A stretch of DNA of 34,977 nucleotides from Bacteroidia bacterium (lineage in GTDB: Bacteria; Bacteroidota; Bacteroidia; J057). This document shows, in pieces, positions 1 through 9,797 of this stretch. Position 1 is the stretch's first letter. Each line of letters starts with the position of its first letter. The notes beneath the pieces are model-generated. The model ran no database searches. It had not been told where the DNA came from and worked only from the letters and a program-made list of their open reading frames with translations. Position numbers and translations under genes: made by a program. Where the stretch lies: NCBI GenBank assembly GCA_030731845.1, contig JANQTF010000157.1:1280-36256 (forward strand), in the 5' to 3' direction.

Positions 1-965
<965 letters not shown>

Positions 966-988
966 TTCCAATTATTGATTTTCTGCTC

Positions 989-1249
989 ATGAATACCTTT
1001 CAATTGGAAATCGTCACGCCAGAAGCTGGTATCTTTGCCGGTGACGTGCAAAGTGTATCTGTACCTGGCACACAAGGTGGCTTTCAGGTTCTTGTGAATC
1101 ACGCACCGATCATCGCTACCCTTGGAAAAGGGAAAATGAAAGTGGTGAAAGCAAGTGGCGAAGAAGTTTCCTTTAGTATGGAGGATGGCGTAATCGAGGT
1201 GTTAAACAACAAAGCGATCGTCCTCGTAGAAAAGCTCCTCGTAGGATAA
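989..1249 (+). CDS. atpC: F1F0 ATP synthase subunit epsilon, short form
   Basis: Epsilon is part of the central rotor stalk. The 86-residue product contains only the N-terminal beta-sandwich domain: it opens with NTFQLEIVTPEAGIFAGDV and contains the VPGTQGGFQVLVNHAPIIATL segment typical of epsilon subunits. It stops at about residue 86, whereas E. coli epsilon is ~139 residues; the C-terminal two-helix domain that inhibits ATP hydrolysis in many bacteria is absent. Short epsilons are common in Bacteroidota, so this is probably not a truncation. It follows atpD by 23 bp, and a hairpin terminator closes the operon at 1297-1330. The start is the first ATG in frame. Confidence 0.96.
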   Translation: MNTFQLEIVTPEAGIFAGDVQSVSVPGTQGGFQVLVNHAPIIATLGKGKMKVVKASGEEVSFSMEDGVIEVLNNKAIVLVEKLLVG

Positions 1250-1296
1250 GTTGCTGCATGGCAATAGCCGTTATAAACTGTGTTTGTTTGTTGTAA

Positions 1297-1336
1297 GAAA
1301 GGCCGGTTCTGTTTGCAGGATCGGTCTTTCATATTG
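1297..1336 (+). terminator. Rho-independent-type terminator of atpDC
   Basis: A 15-bp stem (1297-1311 pairing with 1316-1330, three G-U wobbles) closes a TTTG loop. It is followed by a modest T-rich tail and lies 47 bp after the atpC stop codon. Confidence 0.75.
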
Positions 1337-1585
1337 TTAGGGATGTCTTCGAGATCTGGCCTTCAGGGTGACCCTGTTGAAAAATGATGTCCAAAAACGA
1401 ATCCCGCCATCAAATATTGTTTTTTGTAAAAAGATGCGCTGAATCAATAATTTTTAGGCTATAAAATTGATTTTTCCCGCGAAGTTCCTCATCTTCTCAT
1501 AGTCTTTTCCCCAACACGGATCAATGTTCAAAATTTTCTCTTTTCTCTACCTCAGAGAAATAGGGACAAATGATTGATTTCCTCT
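1331..1585. other. Intergenic region between atpC and the giant T9SS gene
   Basis: About 250 bp of AT-rich sequence with no credible reading frame. It must contain the promoter of the long gene that follows. The nearest match to the Bacteroidota -7 box (TAnnTTTG) is TAAAATTG at 1462-1469, but no TTTG sits at the right spacing upstream, so no promoter is called. A perfect 6-1-6 palindrome, CAGGGT-G-ACCCTG, lies at 1364-1376. Confidence 0.4.
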
Positions 1586-4500
1586 ATGAAGGTCCGTGAA
1601 CTACTTTTCGCTTATTTCCTTGCGCCTTTTGTTTTGTTGGGATGCTTGCTGCTTCCCAATCAATCTTTTGCCACCCATGGCATGGGGGCAGATGTTACCT
1701 ATGAGTGCATCGCACCAGGACAGTACAAGGTTACCCTTACCTTTTTCAGGGATTGTGCCGGGATTACCCCGGCCACGTCTGAGTTTATCTCGGTGAGGTC
1801 TGCTACCTGTGGGGTAAACACCACCCTCACCCTCACCTTGCAAGGTGCAGCCATTGATGTCACTCCGCTGTGCCCGAGCCAGATATCGGCTTGTGCCGGG
1901 GGAGTTGGTGCCAGTAATTTCGGGATTGAGCAGTACACTTTTTCGGGTATTCTTTCCCTGCCTAATGGCTGCGGAAGTGACTGGGAATTGGGCTGGAAGA
2001 ATTGCTGCCGCAACTTCGCCATTTCTACTCTCAATACCCCCGGCAACCAATCGCTCTACGTGGCCGCTAAGCTTAACAATACCATTACTCCCTGTAATAG
2101 TTCGCCTGTATTCAACAATATCCCCACGCCGATTGTCTGTGTCAATCAGCCCGTGAGCTATAATCACGGTGTCACCGACCCGGATGGAGATTCTTTGGTC
2201 TTCTCTTTGGCCAATTGCATGCAGGATCAGGCAATTCCGGTCAATTATGCCGCGGGATTTTCTGCGACCGTTCCGCTTGCTACCGCAGGTGGCATTCTGA
2301 TCAACCCTGCTACCGGAAGCATCAATTTTACACCCAATCAACTTCAGATTGGCGTGATCTGCGTTCGGGTAGAAGAGTATCGCAACGGCGTCAAAATTGG
2401 GGAAACAGTTCGCGATATGCAGTTCAGTGTGATCAACTGCAACAATAGCCCGCCAGTGGCTTCCGGAGCCAATGGCAATACTGGCGTGTTTGATGTGGAT
2501 CTTTGCGTAGGAGCGAACGGATGCTTCAATATCAATTTCTCCGACCCGGATATTGACAATATTGTGGCGATTTGGAATAATGGAATCACTGGCGGAACCT
2601 TCGTCGTGAACGGAAATGGAACCCAAACGCCGACCGCATCCTTTTGCTGGACACCAACCCTGGCCGATGTGGGCACGCATTTCTTCACCGTGACCGTCGC
2701 AGATGACAATTGCCCGCTGCAAGGCTCGGCCACCTATGCCTTCACGATTCAGGTGCTGCCTTCCTTCTACACGATCAATGTCTCGCCAGATGCATCTGTG
2801 TGTGCGGGAGACTCCGTTCAGCTCACCGCATCTGCTGCCGGAGCGGTTTCCTATACCTGGACCCCGTCCATAGGCTTGAGTTCTAATTCGGGTTCAGCCG
2901 TCTGGGCCAAACCTACGGTTCTGACCATTTACACGGTCTCTGCTTTGCTGCCAGATGGTTGCGGTGCGCAGGGAAATGTAACGGTGGGCACCTTGCCCGG
3001 CCCCAATGTCGCTGTGACGCCACCGGTTGCCTACCTCTGTCCGGGCAATGCCCTGACACTTACTGCTAGTTCGGCTTCGGCTACCGGCTATCAGTGGTCA
3101 ACCGGAGCCACCACTAATTCGATTTCTGTAAGCCCCACTGTCTCCAGCCAATACTCTGTCGTGGCGACCGATGCCCAGGGCTGTATCGATAGTGCGGAGG
3201 TAACAGTGAATGTGAACACGCCGGGCTCCAATTCCTGCGATGTGATTTATGCAAGTCCCGGTGCTTCGGGAGTAGGATCTGCCAGTGACCCTGCCGGGCT
3301 TGTGGCGGCTTTGAATCTTGCCGCATGTAACGATGTGCTGATCAAGCTAGATACAGGTCAATATGTCATTGATCAACCAATCACCAACCTCACGGGAAAT
3401 CTGACCCTCGATGGAGGCTATATCAGAAACAATGCCTGGCAAAAAACCAGTCAGCCGGGGGCTACCAGGATTTATCGATCTACGGCAAATCCCGAAGGCG
3501 CAGTCAATGCCCAGCGATTGGTCGCCTTCGATATTGCGAATGCCTCCAATTTCCGCCTTCAGGATCTCACCATTCGCACCGCCAATGCCAATCAGCCGGG
3601 GATGTCCACCTACGGCGTTCATCTCTCCAATTGCAGTGATTATGAATTCGTGCGGGTGCAGGTGATAGCCGGCAACGCCGCCGATGGAACCGATGGTGTG
3701 GATGGCGCCAATGGAGTGAATGGGCAAAATGGAGAAGATGGGGAACAAGGCGCAGATAACAATAAATTTAGGGCTGGTGCTGGAGGTGATGGAGGAAATG
3801 GAGGAGGATTTGCCCTTGGCGCAGGCGTAGGAGGAGCGGGTGGAAATGACATCAACGGTATTGCCAATCCTTCTGGTTGTTGTGCTCCCGGACAGGCAGG
3901 AACTGCTGGCACTGCTGGTAGTTCCATCCGCATGGGCGGCGGCGGCGGCGGCGGTGCTGCTGGGGGAGAAGAAGCGAATAACGGAGGAATTGGTGGTGCA
4001 GGTGGAGCTGGAGGGGGAGGAGCGACAGGAGGCACCCCCGGGACAGGAGGCAATCACGGAAATCCAGGGTTCGATGGTGGAAATGGCGCTGATGGGGCCG
4101 ATGGGGCTAATGGTGCAAATGGAGCAGCAGGAGCTGCTGGAAGTCATGTCACGGGCTATTTTGTGGCTGGATCAAAAGGTGGGGATGGTCAGGATGGTGG
4201 TGGCGGCGGCGGCGGCGGCGGCGCAGGTGGCGGTGGCGGACAAAGCGGAGGTGTGCTGGTAAATAAAGGTGCTGGCGGTGGCGGTGGTTCTGCTGGCGGG
4301 GGAGGTCAAGGAGGACAAGGCGGCACTGGCGGTTTTGGCGGCGGTGGGTCGTTTGCAGTATATGCTCACCTCAACGGGGCTAATACTTTGTTCGATGATT
4401 GCAGATTCTTGGCTGGCACCGCAGGTCTTGGTGGCACAGCCGGTCAAGGGGGAGTGGGTGCCAATGGAGGCATTGGAGGTGAAGGGCTTTGGACCTTCCT

Positions 4501-6862
4501 CCTGGAAGTCGGGTTTGGCGGCATCGCAGGTGACGGCGGCGATGGCGGAGACGGCGGCGACGGCGGTGCAGGCCAAAATGGCATAGCCGCTCCTTTTTAT
4601 CTCAATAGTGGAACCGCTCCGACCGTCCTGGATATCAACTTTAATCTCGCAGCTCAACCTATCATCAAAGCAACCAACATCTCTTGCACCGATGCCATGG
4701 TGAATTTCACCGCTCCTGGCAGCGCCACGTGGAATTTTGGTGCGGGTGCCAGCCCACAGCTTATCAGTGGGGCAGCAGTTGCAACGTCGTTTTCCACCAC
4801 TGGTCGAAAAAACATTGCCTATGGTGGACAAATCTATACGGGCTTCATGCCCATCAAGCAATCGGGTGCTGATATACCTGTCGCTAGCACCAATGCTACC
4901 CAGGTAGCAGGTGTCTATCGTGTATGTGAGGGAAGTGCAGCCGATTTTGCAGCACTCAATGGCGGCACAGGCTACGTCTATCATTGGGATTTTGATGGGG
5001 CTACGTCGCCCAATACTTTTGACGGCACTGGCTTTGCTACGGTCAATAATCTCACGTTCAACATAGTAGATACTTTTTACATCGAACTTCGATACGAGAC
5101 TGATTGCTGCGGAATCTCTATTCCCGATACGGTGATGCTCATCGTGGATCCGATCCCTGCGTTGGTTCTGCCTCCCGATGCTGCTGCCTGCACAGGCACA
5201 GGCGGTATGGCACTCAGTGCCACAGGCGGCAGTCAGTACCTTTGGTCGCCGGCCAATGGCCTCAGTGCCACAAGCGGACCCTCTGTACAAGCCAATCCCA
5301 CGAGCACAATTACCTACACCGTGACAGCCCTGAATGAAGGCGGAACCTGCTTTGATACGGCTTCGGTTACTGTCACCATCAACGACCTGGAGCTTGCTCC
5401 GCTTGTGTCTGATGCGACTTGTATCCCCAATGGCAGTGTGACGGTCGGGGTGACCGGCGGAAGTGGATCTTATCAATACGATTGGGCGGGCTACCCCGCC
5501 GTGACAGGCAATACGATCAATTCGGTCGGCCCAGGCATCCTCTCGGTGCAGGTCACCGACAATGTTACGGGCTGTTCAGACTCTGCCGAGGTGTATGTGG
5601 CCCAAATCCCCGGATCGCTCAGCTCATTTGTGAGTGCGTCTCAAGAGGTCAGTTGTTTTGGTGCTTCAGATGGCGTGGCCACGGTTGCGGTCACGGGCAA
5701 TACGCAGGCGCTTTCCTATGCCTGGAGCCCTAACGTAGGCAGTGGCCCTTCGGTCTCAGGCCTGGCTGCGGGTACCTATTCCCTCACAGTTACAGAAGCA
5801 GTCACAGGATGCGAAACCACCACTTCTGTGACCATTCCTTCTCCACCTGAAGTAGATCTCACAGTTTTGGCACAGTCTGCGCCTACCTGTAATACCTATG
5901 CTACGGCTACTGTTAACGCATCCGGTGGCACAGGGCCTTATTCCTATACATGGAACACAAGCCCCGCTCAGATAGGCGCCTCGGCGACCGGGCTTGAAGC
6001 CCAAACCTACAAGGTGTATGTGGTAGATCAAGACGGATGTGAGGACTCTTTGGACGTGGTCGTGGCGGGCCCAACATCTCCCATTGCAGTTGCCTTGGTC
6101 TCCTCTACCGATGCCACGGCTTGTAATACCCTCGACGGAGCCATCACCGTGTCTGGAACAGGAAGCGGAGGCAACCTGAACTATGCCTGGCAAACCACAC
6201 CCGCTCAATTTGGCCCGACTGCGAACAACCTTGCTCCGGGGTCTTATACGGTGCTTGTCACGGGCACCAATGGGTGCGACGCCTCCATGGGCGTTACGAT
6301 CGGGCCATCTTGCATCTTGAGTGCCACGGCATGGGACCTGGGCCTTATGCAAGAAAATCAGCGATTTGTGCTGTCCTGGAACGTGGATCCGGAGCAGGAG
6401 CTTCAATCCCTTACCCTCGAGCGATCTTTAGCCGGAGAAAATTTTGATTACTTCCGCTCTTTAGGGCTGTATGCAACTTCTGGCACTGAATATGATTCTG
6501 ATATCTTGCCTGGAGCAACTTATTTGTATAGATTAAGGGGAGAAGACGGTGAAAATCGTGTGTATCTCTCCAATGTTGTCGAGGGCTTGTTATCGTCGGT
6601 TGGTGGCTTGCATGTGATCCGTGCTTATCCCATTCCAGCTCAGGAGGAAATGACGGTTGAGTTGTGGTCTGATTCCCCTCAACCTGTGGTTTGTACCTTG
6701 TATAATACCCATGGGCAGCTGATTAGCTCATTTTCTCGTGAAATATTTCCGGGAAAAAACAATTTGAATGTTAAGCTTGAATCAGTTAGTTCGGGTTATT
6801 ATCAATTGGAAATCAAAGCATTAGGGGAAAATGGATTCCGAATTCCCCTGATTAAGCGATAA
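1586..6862 (+). CDS. Giant T9SS-secreted surface protein with PKD-like modules, poly-glycine core and SprB-type repeats
   Basis: The product is ~1758 residues and probably exported to the cell surface or medium. The N-terminus has a signal peptide (KVRELLFAYFLAPFVLLGCL, cleaved near SFA-THG). Residues ~20-550 hold cysteine-rich beta-sandwich modules, including PKD/Ig-like units with the phrase YTWTPSIGLSSNSGS. Residues ~575-695 look like a right-handed beta-helix (LTLDGGY, FRLQDLTIRT). Residues ~695-1000 are dominated by GG/GGxG/DGGDGG repeats, broken by a hydrophobic insert near 922-946. PKD-like modules follow. Four ~70-residue SprB-type repeats (GGTGPYSYTW, GLAAGTYSLTV) cover ~1268-1572, then an FN3-like segment. 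Residues ~1677-1758 form a type A T9SS sorting domain (AYPIPAQEEM ... SGYYQLEIKA). An in-frame TTG at 1574 is possible, but the ATG at 1586 gives a standard signal peptide. An adhesin or matrix protein is the likely role; the function is not known. Confidence 0.9.
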   Translation: MKVRELLFAYFLAPFVLLGCLLLPNQSFATHGMGADVTYECIAPGQYKVTLTFFRDCAGITPATSEFISVRSATCGVNTTLTLTLQGAAIDVTPLCPSQISACAGGVGASNFGIEQYTFSGILSLPNGCGSDWELGWKNCCRNFAISTLNTPGNQSLYVAAKLNNTITPCNSSPVFNNIPTPIVCVNQPVSYNHGVTDPDGDSLVFSLANCMQDQAIPVNYAAGFSATVPLATAGGILINPATGSINFTPNQLQIGVICVRVEEYRNGVKIGETVRDMQFSVINCNNSPPVASGANGNTGVFDVDLCVGANGCFNINFSDPDIDNIVAIWNNGITGGTFVVNGNGTQTPTASFCWTPTLADVGTHFFTVTVADDNCPLQGSATYAFTIQVLPSFYTINVSPDASVCAGDSVQLTASAAGAVSYTWTPSIGLSSNSGSAVWAKPTVLTIYTVSALLPDGCGAQGNVTVGTLPGPNVAVTPPVAYLCPGNALTLTASSASATGYQWSTGATTNSISVSPTVSSQYSVVATDAQGCIDSAEVTVNVNTPGSNSCDVIYASPGASGVGSASDPAGLVAALNLAACNDVLIKLDTGQYVIDQPITNLTGNLTLDGGYIRNNAWQKTSQPGATRIYRSTANPEGAVNAQRLVAFDIANASNFRLQDLTIRTANANQPGMSTYGVHLSNCSDYEFVRVQVIAGNAADGTDGVDGANGVNGQNGEDGEQGADNNKFRAGAGGDGGNGGGFALGAGVGGAGGNDINGIANPSGCCAPGQAGTAGTAGSSIRMGGGGGGGAAGGEEANNGGIGGAGGAGGGGATGGTPGTGGNHGNPGFDGGNGADGADGANGANGAAGAAGSHVTGYFVAGSKGGDGQDGGGGGGGGGAGGGGGQSGGVLVNKGAGGGGGSAGGGGQGGQGGTGGFGGGGSFAVYAHLNGANTLFDDCRFLAGTAGLGGTAGQGGVGANGGIGGEGLWTFLLEVGFGGIAGDGGDGGDGGDGGAGQNGIAAPFYLNSGTAPTVLDINFNLAAQPIIKATNISCTDAMVNFTAPGSATWNFGAGASPQLISGAAVATSFSTTGRKNIAYGGQIYTGFMPIKQSGADIPVASTNATQVAGVYRVCEGSAADFAALNGGTGYVYHWDFDGATSPNTFDGTGFATVNNLTFNIVDTFYIELRYETDCCGISIPDTVMLIVDPIPALVLPPDAAACTGTGGMALSATGGSQYLWSPANGLSATSGPSVQANPTSTITYTVTALNEGGTCFDTASVTVTINDLELAPLVSDATCIPNGSVTVGVTGGSGSYQYDWAGYPAVTGNTINSVGPGILSVQVTDNVTGCSDSAEVYVAQIPGSLSSFVSASQEVSCFGASDGVATVAVTGNTQALSYAWSPNVGSGPSVSGLAAGTYSLTVTEAVTGCETTTSVTIPSPPEVDLTVLAQSAPTCNTYATATVNASGGTGPYSYTWNTSPAQIGASATGLEAQTYKVYVVDQDGCEDSLDVVVAGPTSPIAVALVSSTDATACNTLDGAITVSGTGSGGNLNYAWQTTPAQFGPTANNLAPGSYTVLVTGTNGCDASMGVTIGPSCILSATAWDLGLMQENQRFVLSWNVDPEQELQSLTLERSLAGENFDYFRSLGLYATSGTEYDSDILPGATYLYRLRGEDGENRVYLSNVVEGLLSSVGGLHVIRAYPIPAQEEMTVELWSDSPQPVVCTLYNTHGQLISSFSREIFPGKNNLNVKLESVSSGYYQLEIKALGENGFRIPLIKR
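3670..4590 (+). repeat. Glycine-rich repeat region inside the T9SS protein, with (GGC)6 microsatellites
   Basis: About 920 bp encode short GGx, DGGDGG and GxxG repeats. Perfect GGC trinucleotide runs of six copies occur at 3935-3952 and 4202-4219. The region keeps the reading frame open throughout and is bounded by a beta-helix-like segment before it and PKD-like modules after it. A non-glycine hydrophobic insert (about 4350-4420) splits it into two blocks. It is protein-coding repeat sequence, not a CRISPR array: units vary in length and sequence and there are no spacers. Confidence 0.85.
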
Positions 6863-6890
6863 AAATTTGTGTTGAGGTTTTGGTAAGGAG

Positions 6891-6920
6891 GTCGGCCCAC
6901 AAGGGCCGACTGTTTTTTTT
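6891..6920 (+). terminator. Strong Rho-independent terminator
   Basis: GTCGGCCC (6891-6898) pairs perfectly with GGGCCGAC (6903-6910) around an ACAA loop. It is followed by TG and eight T residues, 29 bp after the stop codon of the giant T9SS gene. Confidence 0.92.
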
Positions 6921-6971
6921 CACGGATTTCCGTAGTTTTAGCCATCACGAATCATCTAGTGATCCACTTGT

Positions 6972-8126
6972 ATGAACCTACGTCTGGCAACACTCACCAT
7001 GTTACTTGCAGGCTTCGCTGCCTGCAAAGAAGTTCCACCTCCCATCGATCCCATCGATCCGGAGCCAGTTTCACCTTATGAGTTCCTGCTTCAGGGGCCA
7101 ATCGACTCGCTGAGATCCGATGCGGGTATCCCAGGGTTGGCAGCAGGCATTGTAGAGGGCGAAAACCTCACCTATGAGGGCTATTTTGGCGTAACCTCTT
7201 TAACCAACGGCACTACTGTGGATCGGGAAACCCGATTCACCGCGGGTCCGGTTTCAGCGATGGTCACTACCATGGCCGTTTTGCAATTGGCCAATGAGGG
7301 CAAAGTAGATCTTGATGCGCACATCAATGAATATTTAGACTGGGATGTCTTGCATCCGGTGTACCCGCAAGCAACGATTTCGCTGCGGATGCTCCTTTCT
7401 CATGTCTCCTCCATCAAAGACGACTCGGTTTTACTGGCTTCATTTGTTACCGCAGGAGATCCAACCCCGAATTTTGAGATTTTCTTAAGGAATTATCTGG
7501 AAAAATCTGGAAGTCTGTATGTTCCCACTCGTTTTGATAGCGACAGGCCAGGGAAGGTATATCGCTATTCTTCTGTTGCGATTGCCCTTGCTGCTCATGT
7601 TGTGGAGTCAGTAGAGGGAATTCCTTTCTCTGTCTGGTGCGAAACCAATCTCTTTGCAGGGCTTGGCTTCGCTTCTGATGGCTGGTTTTTGGACAATCTT
7701 GGCGGTGTCAACGTTGCTGTTCCCCACCGAAAAATTGGTTCTGCCGTGGTCCCACAGCTGCTCTATAGCTATCCGATGTATCCTGCGGGCTTACTCCGCA
7801 CCAACCTTCGCGCTACCTCGCGTATGTGGAGGGCCTTGATGCAGAAAGGAGCCTTTGGCGATCAGCGGTTTTATGGAGAAGCTGAAAACCAGATGCTTAC
7901 CAAGGTGCAATATCCTTACACCAATGCACAGCAGGCACTTGGCTGGAAAAGAGACACCCTCGGTGTCACGCCTGTTTGGGTAAGTGGCGGAGAAGATCTC
8001 GGATTCACCTCCTTCAGCTACTTCGATCCTGCCAAAAATGCTGGCGTGATCCTTTTTGCGAATGCAGCAGGTTTCTCTGATGACCTTGAGCTTCTCGCAA
8101 CGATCATGCTCAATGCTATTCAGTAG
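6972..8126 (+). CDS. Serine hydrolase (beta-lactamase class C fold) lipoprotein, catalytic motifs lost
   Basis: The 384-residue product begins with a lipoprotein-type signal ending FAAC, so it is probably anchored in the outer membrane or periplasm. The sequence aligns through its length with the class C beta-lactamase/DD-peptidase/esterase family: TRFTAGPVSAM ... AVLQLANEGKVDLD, RMLLSHVSSI, GKVYRYSSVAIALAAHVVE and GGEDLGFTSFSYFDPAKNAGVILFAN. The three catalytic signatures are all altered. SxxK is PVSA at residues 93-96, so the nucleophile serine and the lysine are gone; YxN is YSS (199-201); HxG is VSG (337-339). The reading frame is intact with normal codon use, so this looks like a maintained pseudoenzyme, not a decaying gene. 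A binding or scaffold role, for example on peptidoglycan, is inference. Its last 11 bp overlap the convergent regulator gene. Confidence 0.88.
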   Translation: MNLRLATLTMLLAGFAACKEVPPPIDPIDPEPVSPYEFLLQGPIDSLRSDAGIPGLAAGIVEGENLTYEGYFGVTSLTNGTTVDRETRFTAGPVSAMVTTMAVLQLANEGKVDLDAHINEYLDWDVLHPVYPQATISLRMLLSHVSSIKDDSVLLASFVTAGDPTPNFEIFLRNYLEKSGSLYVPTRFDSDRPGKVYRYSSVAIALAAHVVESVEGIPFSVWCETNLFAGLGFASDGWFLDNLGGVNVAVPHRKIGSAVVPQLLYSYPMYPAGLLRTNLRATSRMWRALMQKGAFGDQRFYGEAENQMLTKVQYPYTNAQQALGWKRDTLGVTPVWVSGGEDLGFTSFSYFDPAKNAGVILFANAAGFSDDLELLATIMLNAIQ

Positions 8127-9669
8127 GCTTTTCGGGAATGGGGTTTTCCTGAAAATACTGCCGGGGCGGCATGCCCGTCACCTTTTTGAAAGCTCGGTTG
8201 AAGGTGGTTTTAGAATTAAATCCCGACTGCAACGCAATCGCTAAATAGGTATCACCAGGATAGTCGTTTTCTGCGACCATCCTGGTGAATTCTTTTACCC
8301 GATAGGTATTGATGAAGTCGTAGAAGCTTTGCCCTAGGCCTTCGTTGAGCACGCGAGAAATGGTGTGGGTATTGGTGCGAACATGCTCGGCGAGATCGGA
8401 GAGGGTGAGTTCAGATCTGAGATAGATTTTATCCTCCTCCATGGCCTTGGTCAGCCGTTGCTGAAAGATGACCATCTCGTCATCGGCCAGAGGGGTATCT
8501 TTGTATTTGGTGACGGGCTTGGGCAGTCTGAGGATTTCTGGTTGATGGATGGCGAGGTATCCGAGGAAAAAATTGGTGCCCGAGAAAATCACCCAAGTGA
8601 GATTGACGGCGTAGCCCACAATCGGTTTTGTGGTCCAGTCTGACCAAGAACCAAGACCCGAGGCCACGTAGGCAAACAGCCACGCGGCAATACAGCAGGC
8701 CAAAATCACCATGACACTTTTGAGTTGTGGCACTGGGGTTTCAACCGACCGACTATCCCGGCTCTCATGCTCGTATCGGTCGATCATCGTCCAGCATTTC
8801 CACCAAAACCACGCATTGAATGGCAAGGCCAGCGCTCCGGCAACAGCAAACCAGGGGTGCAGGCTTTCATCCACAATCTCCATCTTGAATTCCTCCTTCG
8901 CCATGAAAATAGCAGGAACAAAAGCCAGCACATGTAGAATAGCAGGAATGAAATACTGTAGTTTTTCTTTGCTGTGATGCGCCTCAAGCTTGAGAAGTTC
9001 TCTCAAATAGTAGAAAAACAAGGGGGCAAAGAGAAATAAGATCCACTCAGGAATAAGAAAGAGTTTGGGTTGCCAGTTGAAAAATTCCCGGTCGAAAGTG
9101 ATGGCCCTGCCAATGAGGGCAATGGAAATCAGGAAAATAATCAAGGACAAGCGGCGATTTGCCCGGACGTTATTGTTCTGTATGCCATTGATGGCAAGGA
9201 TAAGCAAAAAGCCCTGAAAGGCTGAAAGGAGAAGCAAAAAATTATACCAACTGATGCCATTACCATTGAGGTCTTCCCAGGATTCTATGTCAAGATTGAT
9301 GATCCCATTCGGATATTGAGAAGCAGTATATACCCTGTTTCGGCGGGCCTGTCCGTCGTCGCGGCCCTCTACGGTGTTCCAGTTGCCTCGGGTGATTTTA
9401 AAGGCAAATGAATCTGGCGGATTGGGGATGCTAATTTCATAAACCTGAGAATCTAGTTGGGTAAACATCCAGGAAGGATGCCCCGGCACCCACTCGTTGA
9501 GATCGCTGGCAAGGTAAAGGGCAGCGTCGTAGGGAGTATTATCCGGTAGGGTCGCCGTTCTGATAATAACCTGTGCTGGAAGCATGGTGAAACCATACAG
9601 GATTACAGTCAGCAGAGACCGAAGGATATGAATAAGCGGAAACCTTATGGTGAAATCAGGAGATGCCAT
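8116..9669 (-). CDS. Membrane-bound AraC-family regulator with N-terminal carbohydrate-binding-like sensor domain
   Basis: A 517-residue one-component regulator. An N-terminal signal/anchor segment (HILRSLLTVILYGFTMLPAQ) is followed by an extracytoplasmic beta-sandwich (about residues 34-130) with the phrases YLASDLNEWVPG and FAFKITRGNWNTVEGR. These resemble the CBM20/CBM48 starch-binding fold seen in Bacteroidota secreted proteins. Seven hydrophobic helices span roughly 140-390. The last ~105 residues form an AraC-type DNA-binding domain with two helix-turn-helix motifs (LTLSDLAEHVRTNTHTISRV and YLAIALQSGFNSKTTFNRAF). Binding of a glycan or envelope ligand outside could be relayed to DNA inside; its targets are unknown. 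I chose the ATG at 9669 over one 26 codons upstream because it places the signal segment at the N-terminus. It converges with the pseudo-hydrolase gene. Confidence 0.88.
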   Translation of the reverse strand: MASPDFTIRFPLIHILRSLLTVILYGFTMLPAQVIIRTATLPDNTPYDAALYLASDLNEWVPGHPSWMFTQLDSQVYEISIPNPPDSFAFKITRGNWNTVEGRDDGQARRNRVYTASQYPNGIINLDIESWEDLNGNGISWYNFLLLLSAFQGFLLILAINGIQNNNVRANRRLSLIIFLISIALIGRAITFDREFFNWQPKLFLIPEWILFLFAPLFFYYLRELLKLEAHHSKEKLQYFIPAILHVLAFVPAIFMAKEEFKMEIVDESLHPWFAVAGALALPFNAWFWWKCWTMIDRYEHESRDSRSVETPVPQLKSVMVILACCIAAWLFAYVASGLGSWSDWTTKPIVGYAVNLTWVIFSGTNFFLGYLAIHQPEILRLPKPVTKYKDTPLADDEMVIFQQRLTKAMEEDKIYLRSELTLSDLAEHVRTNTHTISRVLNEGLGQSFYDFINTYRVKEFTRMVAENDYPGDTYLAIALQSGFNSKTTFNRAFKKVTGMPPRQYFQENPIPEKPTE

Positions 9670-9797
9670 TTTGCAAGTTATTCTGAAATCAGGGAAAAAA
9701 GGCATGAATGCAGCATGCCAGACGAGAGAATATCGGTATTCATACAATCTTTAAATAGGGGTATCGTGGAATTATTATCTGGAAATGATCTTGCTTT

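Noticed and set aside
3670-4590. Possible CRISPR or minisatellite array in the glycine-rich region
   Set aside because: Units are 3-9 bp and irregular, the frame stays open, and no spacers exist.
1601-5476. Long minus-strand open frames opposite the giant T9SS gene (up to 434 codons)
   Set aside because: They are produced by the biased codons of the Gly/Ser/Thr-rich plus-strand gene, show low-complexity I/S/R-rich sequence, and resemble no protein family.
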